64,000 nucleotides of DNA from Bacterioplanes sp. Its GTDB lineage: Bacteria > Pseudomonadota > Gammaproteobacteria > Pseudomonadales > Oceanobacteraceae. Under the pieces are notes generated by a model. The model did no database searches and had not been told where the DNA came from. It saw only the letters and a program-made list of their open reading frames with translations. The position numbers and the translations under genes were made by a program. Of this stretch, positions 58,001-64,000 are shown piece after piece. Location: NCBI GenBank assembly GCA_014859445.1, contig JACUUC010000008.1, forward strand, positions 44,109 to 108,108, given 5' to 3'. Positions within the stretch are counted from its first letter, which is position 1. Each line of letters starts with the position of its first letter.

Positions 58001-58553
58001 AATTATAAATTCCTTTTTAACGGCAATACGGTAAGCAGCCGCCGATAATGGCAGAATATACGGGCGAAATGGTTATTTTATGTACGACTGTACAGTATTA
58101 AGCCGATGTTTATTCGCGAGGGAAAATGATGTCTGAATAGGTCATGATGGTCACCGTAAGAATGATTAATTAATCAGCGCTGATGCAGAATATGAAGATT
58201 GGGTTATCCAATATTTTGCCAGTTCGCTTATTTTTATTTTTATTTATGGGCATGTTTTTCTCATGCAGCAGCATTAAACCATAATGGAATAAAATGAGTT
58301 AGTGCATTTTATGTTTGAGTATTATTTGGCACAAATTGTGACATCCTTATCTGCTATATATTAATGGTACATTAGTCTTATAAAATAATAATGGGATACC
58401 ATCACGGATGGTCATTAACGGATAAAAATAATTATATTGTCGGAAATGAGAATAGATGTTGGCCTGTAGAGATAAGTATGCTGGCCTATTCGGTCAATTT
58501 TTCTTCGCGGCGTCGCGCTATGTTATGACGACCCTCACAATGGAGGACGTGAT
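58001..58553. promoter_or_regulatory. AT-rich divergent control region, no gene
   Basis: No convincing ORF occurs between the GNAT gene (minus) and the FAD dehydrogenase (plus). Two perfect palindromes are present: ACTGTACAGT (58087-58096) and ATCAGCGCTGAT (58173-58184). They lie 87 and 173 bases upstream of the minus-strand operon. Long AT-rich stretches (58280-58460) could hold promoters for either side. The role is inferred. Confidence 0.45.
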
Positions 58554-60164
58554 GTGGCGAATGTAATAAACACTGATGTGCTGGTGGTAGGCGGTGGTCT
58601 TGCCGGCATTGTCACGGCGCTGGAGCTAGTCCGAGCAGGTCGTGATGTTACCTTAGTGGATCGTGACCAACCCGAGCGTTTCGGTGGTCTGGCGTTATGG
58701 GCATTTGGTGGTATGGCTCTGATTGACACGCCACTGCAGCGCAAGATGGGTATTGCCGATTCCCCTGAACGCGCCCTGCGCGATTGGATTCGCTTTGGTG
58801 AGTTGGATGTCGATGATGAACATTCGTTGGCCTGGGCGAAGTATTACGTAGAACACGCGCGTGGCGAAGTACATGACTGGCTGAAAAACGAAGGCATTCA
58901 ATTCATGCCTGCGGTGAATTGGGTCGAGCGCGGTCGGTACGGTGAAGGAAATAGCGTGCCGCGCTATCACGTGGTGTATGGTACGTCTCGTGAGTTGATT
59001 CGTGTGTTGGTTGCCGCGCTGCATGCTGCCAATGGCGACAACCGATTGACACTGCTGCACCAGCACAGCATTACGGCCCTGCAACAGGTTGGTGATATTG
59101 TCAGTGGTGCCATTGGGGTTAACGACCAGACCGGCGAAACCGTGTATTTCAACGCCTCTGCGGTCGTGATTGCTACTGGCGGGCTCAACGGCAACCACGA
59201 ACAAGTTCGTGCCAATTGGCCAAAAAATCGTTCAATGCCAACGGCCATGTTGAACGGTGCGCATCCGCTAGCGAATGGCAATTTACACCGCCATGTGGAG
59301 AAAATACTGGGTGGTCATGTCGTGAATGCGGGTGAAATGTGGAATTATGCAGCGGGTTTTCCGCATCCTTTTCCTCACTTTAAAGGGCATGGTTTGTCGA
59401 CCATTCCCTGCAAATCCGCGTTGTGGCTGGATCATACGGGTAAGCGTATCGGGCCGCAGCCGTTGGTCACGGGTTTTGATACACATTGGCTGTGTCAGCG
59501 GGTGGCGGAACAACCCAAGCCTTGGACGTGGCATCTACTAAATTGGCGCATCGCCATCAAAGAGTTCGCCATCTCTGGTGCAGAACACAATCAACGCATT
59601 CGCGATAAGCAGTTTGTGCGTTTTGTGCTGGAAACCCTGTTCGGTAATCATCGACTGGTACGCCAAATGGCTAGAGAAAGTCCGCATTTTCTGGTGGCTG
59701 ACACCCTATGCGAGCTGGCCAATAAAATGAACGTGCTAACCCAATCGTTGGATGTGGATGCCGCTCAGCTGCAAGCCACCGCCGATGAGTTTGATGCCAA
59801 TTTTTCGCCCGCTGGTAAGTTAGCGAATGACGATCAGATTCGTCGCATTCTGCATGCGCGTCTATGGGGGCCTGATCGTTTACGCACCTGCAAACCGTTA
59901 CCCTTGCAAAAACCCGGCTCAGGTCCTTTTATTGCGATACACATGCAGTTCATTAGTCGTAAAAGTCTGGGAGGGCTGCGTACCGACTTACACAGCAGAG
60001 TGCTGAGGAGTGGCAATCAACCCATTCATGGCTTGTATTGTGTCGGTGAGGCAGCCGGTTTTGGCGGTGGCGGTTGCCATGGCAAGCGCTCGTTGGAGGG
60101 TACTTTTTTACCCAGTTGTATTATGACGGCACGTGCTGCGGCACGCGCCATTTTAGCGAAATGA
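58554..60164 (+). CDS. FAD-dependent dehydrogenase (KstD/fumarate-reductase fold)
   Basis: A 536-residue flavoprotein from GTG 58554 behind a GGAGG site; the ATG at 58552 is out of frame. The FAD-binding Rossmann motif VLVVGGGLAGIVTALE is near residue 10, and GGGGCHGKRSLEGTFLPS near the C-terminus is typical of the FAD-binding dehydrogenases related to 3-ketosteroid dehydrogenase and fumarate reductase. The oxidised substrate is unknown. The ThDP enzyme starts 11 bases later. Confidence 0.85.
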   Translation: MANVINTDVLVVGGGLAGIVTALELVRAGRDVTLVDRDQPERFGGLALWAFGGMALIDTPLQRKMGIADSPERALRDWIRFGELDVDDEHSLAWAKYYVEHARGEVHDWLKNEGIQFMPAVNWVERGRYGEGNSVPRYHVVYGTSRELIRVLVAALHAANGDNRLTLLHQHSITALQQVGDIVSGAIGVNDQTGETVYFNASAVVIATGGLNGNHEQVRANWPKNRSMPTAMLNGAHPLANGNLHRHVEKILGGHVVNAGEMWNYAAGFPHPFPHFKGHGLSTIPCKSALWLDHTGKRIGPQPLVTGFDTHWLCQRVAEQPKPWTWHLLNWRIAIKEFAISGAEHNQRIRDKQFVRFVLETLFGNHRLVRQMARESPHFLVADTLCELANKMNVLTQSLDVDAAQLQATADEFDANFSPAGKLANDDQIRRILHARLWGPDRLRTCKPLPLQKPGSGPFIAIHMQFISRKSLGGLRTDLHSRVLRSGNQPIHGLYCVGEAAGFGGGGCHGKRSLEGTFLPSCIMTARAAARAILAK

Positions 60165-60175
60165 GGACAATAACA

Positions 60176-61834
60176 ATGACAAACGGCGCTCAAGCGTTAA
60201 TGAAAACACTGGTCGATGGCGGTGTTGAAGTCTGCTTCACCAACCCCGGTACCAGCGAAATGCACTTTGTGGCCGCACTGGATAGCGAACCGAAAATGAA
60301 AGCGGTATTGGCCCTGTTTGAAGGTGTGGCCACTGGTGCCGCCGACGGTTACGCGCGCATGGCCGACAAACCCGCCGCCACCTTACTGCACCTAGGTTGT
60401 GGTCTTGGCAATGGTTTGGCCAACCTGCACAACGCTCGCAAAGGCAAAGTGCCGGTGGTGAACATCGTCGGTGATCATGCTACTTACCATGTGCCATACG
60501 ATGCTCAGCTGCAATCCGATATTGAAACCGTGGCGCGCAATGTATCGCCCGGTTTTGTGCGCACCTCAAAAAGCACCGCCGAGCTCAGTCAGGATGTGGC
60601 CGATGCCATCGTCGCCGCCAAAGGCTATCCAGGCAGTGTCGCCACCCTGATTCTACCGGCCGACGTGTCGTGGGGCGAAGGCGCTCAGCCCTGTGTCGTA
60701 CCGCCGCAAGCCAAAGCACCCGTGGCCGCGGATAATGTGGTGAACGCCATTGCCGAGGCCATCCACTCTGGCAAGAAAGCCGCGCTGCTGCTGGGCGGTC
60801 GGGCGCTACGAGAACCGAGCTTAATGGCCGCCGCCAAGCTGGCCGCACACTGTGGCATAAAACTGCTGGCCGAAACCTTCCCGACCCGCATTGAGCGCGG
60901 CGCGGGTCTGCCGCCGGTGGAACGTCTGGCCTATCTGGCGGAATTGGCTGGGGTGCAACTGGCCGACATTGAACACCTGATTCTGGTCGACTGCAAAGCA
61001 CCAGTATCCTTCTTCGCCTACCCCGGCAAAAAGAGCGATCTGGTGCCGGACACCTGCACTGTGCATGTTTTGGCTACCCCAGATCAGGACCCTGCTGCCA
61101 GCTTAGAAAAACTGGCCGCTGCCGTCGGTGCTGCCAACACTGCGCCAGTATTGCAAATCGCGCAACGCCCCAGCCGCCCGCGTGGCAAACTGACCGCTGA
61201 AAAAGTCTGCAAAGCCATTGGCCACCTCATGCCCGAGAACGCCATCATCGTCGACGAATCCATCACCTCTGGGTTGATGCTCAATATGATGACTGCCGGT
61301 TGTCCGCGTCACGATATGCTTACCCTCACCGGCGGTGCCATCGGTCAGGGCTTGCCGAATGCGGTGGGAGCCGCCATTGCCTGCCCCGACCGCCCGGTGC
61401 TGGCGTTAATCGGCGATGGTACGGCCATGTACACCATACAGGCGCTGTGGACCATGGCGCGGGAAAACCTGAACGTCACCAGTGTGATCTTCAACAACGC
61501 CTCCTACTCCATTCTGAACGTGGAAGTGGAACGAGTCGGTGCGGTGGAGGTGGGCCCCAAAGCCAAATCGCAACTCGACCTGCATGGCCCAGTGATGAAC
61601 TTCGCCCATCTGGCACAGGGCATGGGCGTGCATGGTATGCGCGTACACACCGTAGAAGAATTCTGCAAAGCACTGGAATACGCTCAGAGCCACCCCGGTC
61701 CGCACCTAATTGAAGCCATGATTCCGGAAGCCCTGAACGGCCTGAAACGCCGTATCATGCCTTGGATGCTGCGCGCATTACCGAATCTGCCGCTTGCTGT
61801 AACGCGCGCTTTGAAGAAAAAAATGGCGCCGTAA
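60176..61834 (+). CDS. Thiamine diphosphate enzyme of the acetolactate synthase-like family
   Basis: A 552-residue enzyme from ATG 60176; an upstream in-frame start at 60074 lies inside the FAD gene and is rejected. The catalytic Glu is in LFEGVATGAADGYARM near residue 50. The ThDP-binding motif is GDGTAMYTIQALWTMA...NVTSVIFNN near 417-445. The family includes acetolactate synthases and benzoylformate decarboxylases; without a regulatory small subunit nearby, a non-anabolic carboligase or decarboxylase role is more likely. Substrate not known. Confidence 0.83.
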   Translation: MTNGAQALMKTLVDGGVEVCFTNPGTSEMHFVAALDSEPKMKAVLALFEGVATGAADGYARMADKPAATLLHLGCGLGNGLANLHNARKGKVPVVNIVGDHATYHVPYDAQLQSDIETVARNVSPGFVRTSKSTAELSQDVADAIVAAKGYPGSVATLILPADVSWGEGAQPCVVPPQAKAPVAADNVVNAIAEAIHSGKKAALLLGGRALREPSLMAAAKLAAHCGIKLLAETFPTRIERGAGLPPVERLAYLAELAGVQLADIEHLILVDCKAPVSFFAYPGKKSDLVPDTCTVHVLATPDQDPAASLEKLAAAVGAANTAPVLQIAQRPSRPRGKLTAEKVCKAIGHLMPENAIIVDESITSGLMLNMMTAGCPRHDMLTLTGGAIGQGLPNAVGAAIACPDRPVLALIGDGTAMYTIQALWTMARENLNVTSVIFNNASYSILNVEVERVGAVEVGPKAKSQLDLHGPVMNFAHLAQGMGVHGMRVHTVEEFCKALEYAQSHPGPHLIEAMIPEALNGLKRRIMPWMLRALPNLPLAVTRALKKKMAP

Positions 61835-61955
61835 TGGCGCAGAATGTTGGCTGCTTTTAACCGTTTCAACGAACGGCGGTTTGTTATGCTCTGGCGTCTG
61901 ATAATAGGATTGGGCCATGTACCCAATCGTCTTTTTTGTGCGCAAGGGTATTGAT

Positions 61956-62951
61956 ATGACACAGACTACGCATACCGTTCAATCGGGCGGGCTAGCGCTG
62001 CACGCGGTCACTCGTGGCCAACCAAGCAATCCGGCGATGGTATTGGTGCATGGTTATCCCGATAACCATCACGTCTGGGATGCGGTGGCTGAGCGATTAT
62101 CCGCCACCTTTTATGTGATTGCCTATGACGTGAGGGGTGCTGGACAATCGGAACAGCCAAAACGTGTGTCCGATTACCGTATGCCGATGTTGGCGGCCGA
62201 TTTAAAGGCGGTCGTTGATGCGTTGATTCCCAATCGTTCTTTTCATTTGGCGGCACATGACTGGGGTTCGATTCAAAGTTGGGAGTCGGTGACCACCTCG
62301 GCGTTGCAAGGACGCATCGTGTCGTATTCGAGCATCTCCGGTCCTAGTCTTGATCACATGGGCTTTTGGATGCGTAAGCACTTATTCTCGCTATCGCCTG
62401 GTCGTGTTTGGAAAGCCATTAAACAGCTATTCAGCAGTTGGTACATCGTTTTCTTTCAAATCCCGTTGCTACCGGCCTTATTGTGGAAAGTCGGTGTTGG
62501 TAAAGCGTGGCCTTGGTATTTAACAGTCCGTGAAGACGTGAACGAACCGGAGATTAACCCAACGCAAGTGCGTGATGGTGTGAATGGTGTACGCCTGTAT
62601 CGTGCCAACTTCATCCCCAAGTTTACCAAGCCGCAGCGTCGTTACGCTCATTGCCCCGTGCAAATCATCGTACCGCAACGCGATTACTATGTGGGTACGC
62701 AATTGTTTAGTGAGCTGACCGATTGGGTCGAACATCTGTATCGGCGTGATATTGATGCCACGCATTGGTTGCTACTCACACATTCCGCCACCGTCGCCCA
62801 ATGGATCAGTGATTTCGCGCACGCCATGGCGCGCGGTGAAGAAACAACCGAATTAACGCAAGCGCGTATTTCGGTTCCCGCACCGTTACCCGATGCCAAC
62901 GTGACGACCATGACACCGGCCACATCACCTTCCTTTTTCTCTGCGAGCTGA
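61956..62951 (+). CDS. Alpha/beta hydrolase with Asp nucleophile (epoxide hydrolase/dehalogenase-like)
   Basis: A 331-residue alpha/beta hydrolase from ATG 61956, which follows AGGG; an ATG at 61917 is an alternative. The oxyanion segment is MVLVHGYPDNHHVWD near residue 28, and the nucleophile elbow is LAAHDWGSIQ near 103, where Asp replaces Ser. An Asp nucleophile followed by Trp is typical of epoxide hydrolases and haloalkane dehalogenases. It probably opens an epoxide or removes a halide. Two bases separate it from the next gene. Confidence 0.83.
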   Translation: MTQTTHTVQSGGLALHAVTRGQPSNPAMVLVHGYPDNHHVWDAVAERLSATFYVIAYDVRGAGQSEQPKRVSDYRMPMLAADLKAVVDALIPNRSFHLAAHDWGSIQSWESVTTSALQGRIVSYSSISGPSLDHMGFWMRKHLFSLSPGRVWKAIKQLFSSWYIVFFQIPLLPALLWKVGVGKAWPWYLTVREDVNEPEINPTQVRDGVNGVRLYRANFIPKFTKPQRRYAHCPVQIIVPQRDYYVGTQLFSELTDWVEHLYRRDIDATHWLLLTHSATVAQWISDFAHAMARGEETTELTQARISVPAPLPDANVTTMTPATSPSFFSAS

Positions 62952-62953
62952 CC

Positions 62954-63856
62954 ATGACACACCATGAATTAAAAGCACGTAAAGTGCGTTTTGATTTACA
63001 AAGCACCCCGTTGCATTGGTTACCGAGTGATCCTTTTTCATCGTATATGACCAATGCCATTCACTTATTGCTGCCAGAAGGCGAATTGTGGTTTTGTCGC
63101 ATGTACAACAAAGCCTTGCCCTTAGTGACGGACGATCGTTTGCGGTCCGATGTGGTGGGTTTTGTGCGTCAAGAAGCGGTGCATTCTCGCGTTCATAGTC
63201 AGGCGCAGCAGTACTTGTTGGCGCACGATATTCAAACAGAGCCTTTCTTAAATAAAATTCGATTTTTATTCAAAACGCTGGTGGGCGATGCGCCGCTTGG
63301 ACAGTCGTGGCTGCAATGGTCGTGGTTAGAGCGCCAGTGGTTAGTGACTCGTATCGGCTTGATTGGCGCCGTGGAACATTTCACCGGAATCTTGGGGCAA
63401 TGGGCCATGGACAATACCAGCTGGGACGACGGTGATCCGGTGATGGCCGATTTGTTTAAGTGGCATTTGGCCGAAGAGGTGGAACATCGCACCGTGGCGT
63501 TTGAACTGCATCAACATTTATGCAAAACCCGCATCGGATTCTACTTCAGTCGACAGTTGTTGATGGCGTTGGTGTTTCCGCTGTTTGTCTATTTTGTGTT
63601 CTCTGGCACACGGTTCTTGGCTGCGCAAGATAAAGATCCGAGCGTGAGCAGAATGGGGCGCTGGAGTTTTTGGCGCATCGGACGAACCATGCAGAACATC
63701 GGTCGAAAAACCGATCATGTTCCTACGTTTACTTTTTTGTTAAAAGGCGCGTTGCGCTGGTTGTCGCCGCGTTTTCATCCAGAACATGAAGGTGATACGC
63801 AGCAGGCGTTGGACTACATTGCTCGCTCTCCGGCGGCTAAACAGGCGTCAATGTAG
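62954..63856 (+). CDS. PF10118-type predicted metal-dependent hydrolase
   Basis: A 300-residue protein. The metal-ligand helices resemble a di-iron four-helix protein: RQEAVHSRVHSQ near residue 72, GAVEHFTGILGQW near 138 and AEEVEHRTVAFELH near 173. The family is annotated as metal-dependent hydrolase, but its ExxH ligands also fit a ferritin-like oxygenase. There is one hydrophobic segment near 200-215. It is the last gene of the plus-strand set and its stop codon lies in a REP-like repeat. Confidence 0.8.
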   Translation: MTHHELKARKVRFDLQSTPLHWLPSDPFSSYMTNAIHLLLPEGELWFCRMYNKALPLVTDDRLRSDVVGFVRQEAVHSRVHSQAQQYLLAHDIQTEPFLNKIRFLFKTLVGDAPLGQSWLQWSWLERQWLVTRIGLIGAVEHFTGILGQWAMDNTSWDDGDPVMADLFKWHLAEEVEHRTVAFELHQHLCKTRIGFYFSRQLLMALVFPLFVYFVFSGTRFLAAQDKDPSVSRMGRWSFWRIGRTMQNIGRKTDHVPTFTFLLKGALRWLSPRFHPEHEGDTQQALDYIARSPAAKQASM

Positions 63857-63939
63857 GAGGGGGCGGTGTTTGATGGTTGAGGGTAATGGGTTTGGCCTGC
63901 CTGACGGCAGGTATCGCGGGCATGGCCCACTCCTACAGT
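63852..63939. repeat. REP-like inverted repeat pair
   Basis: TGTAGGAG (63852-63859) and CTCCTACA (63930-63937) are the ends of a paired element. The right half contains GGGC-ATG-GCCC (63918-63928) and a second hairpin CCTGCC-TGAC-GGCAGG (63896-63911). Minus-strand text TGTAGGAGTGGGCCATGCCC resembles REP units of Pseudomonas and marine relatives. The left half is a degenerate copy. Confidence 0.75.
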
Positions 63940-64000
63940 GAAAGGTTTGTAGATACCATCTCTCCGAACCGCTCACAACACCTTAAACGGCTACTTGTGG

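Noticed and set aside
58083..58096. LexA (SOS) box at the palindrome ACTGTACAGT
   Set aside because: A LexA site needs CTGT-N8-ACAG; here CTGT and ACAG overlap with no spacer, so the SOS box reading fails.
60074..60175. 34-residue upstream extension of the ThDP enzyme
   Set aside because: It lies inside the end of the FAD dehydrogenase gene; the ATG at 60176 starts directly at the conserved N-terminus (MTNGAQALMKTLVDGGVEVC).

Overview
The window is chromosomal DNA of a gammaproteobacterium, most likely a marine Oceanospirillales-type relative of Pseudomonas. The evidence is the housekeeping order spoT-rpoZ-gmk / yicC-rph-crc-pyrE / slmA-argB-algC-dut-coaBC-radC-rpmB-rpmG-mutM, a Crc protein of the Pseudomonas type, and an AlgC with a long membrane-anchored N-terminus. 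The genus cannot be fixed from the sequence alone. No tRNA, rRNA or CRISPR array was seen.

Layout. 1-6.2 kb: the end of a FadL-like porin, then a minus-strand housekeeping run (gmk, rpoZ, spoT, ridA, a TSUP permease, lgt, thyA). 6.3-6.9 kb: a DoxX membrane protein. 6.9-20.6 kb: an accessory defence/toxin-antitoxin island lying between gmk and yicC, which are usual neighbours in this group. It holds three separate HipB/HipA modules, a SEC-C protein, a McrBC-like restriction pair preceded by an HTH regulator and a 42-residue ORF, a RhuM/Rha-like protein with a Fic/Doc toxin, and two unknown small genes. The three hipBA promoters carry three different repeat operators. 20.6-32.9 kb: nucleotide, ribosome, cell-division and cell-wall precursor genes, with clear terminators. 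33-40 kb: an outer-membrane barrel, rpoH with a PAS protein behind it, FadL, a phospholipase D-type lipoprotein and an SMP-30-like protein.

40.2-45.7 kb: a four-gene, translationally coupled envelope operon. It encodes an HAE3/MMPL-type RND permease, a secreted protein that looks like a detached RND periplasmic domain, a LolA-like carrier and a DUF1302-type outer-membrane protein. Together they could move a hydrophobic substrate from inner to outer membrane. 45.7-48.6 kb: a copper-resistance operon in which CopA and CopB are one polypeptide, behind a CopL-like gene. 49.2-58.0 kb: a compact six-gene minus-strand operon (acyltransferase, GH3-type acyl-adenylating enzyme, second acyltransferase, condensation-type acyltransferase, membrane fusion protein, RND pump). 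I read it as a small-molecule assembly-and-export system of unknown product. 58.5-63.9 kb: a plus-strand set with an FAD dehydrogenase, a ThDP enzyme, an alpha/beta hydrolase and a PF10118-type di-metal protein, followed by a REP-like palindrome.

The best candidates for undescribed biology are the GH3/RND operon, the RND operon with its membrane-free porter-like protein, and the CopA-CopB fusion. The island with three hipBA loci is the best candidate for defence biology. All functions are inferred from motifs, family knowledge and gene order; no database search was run.
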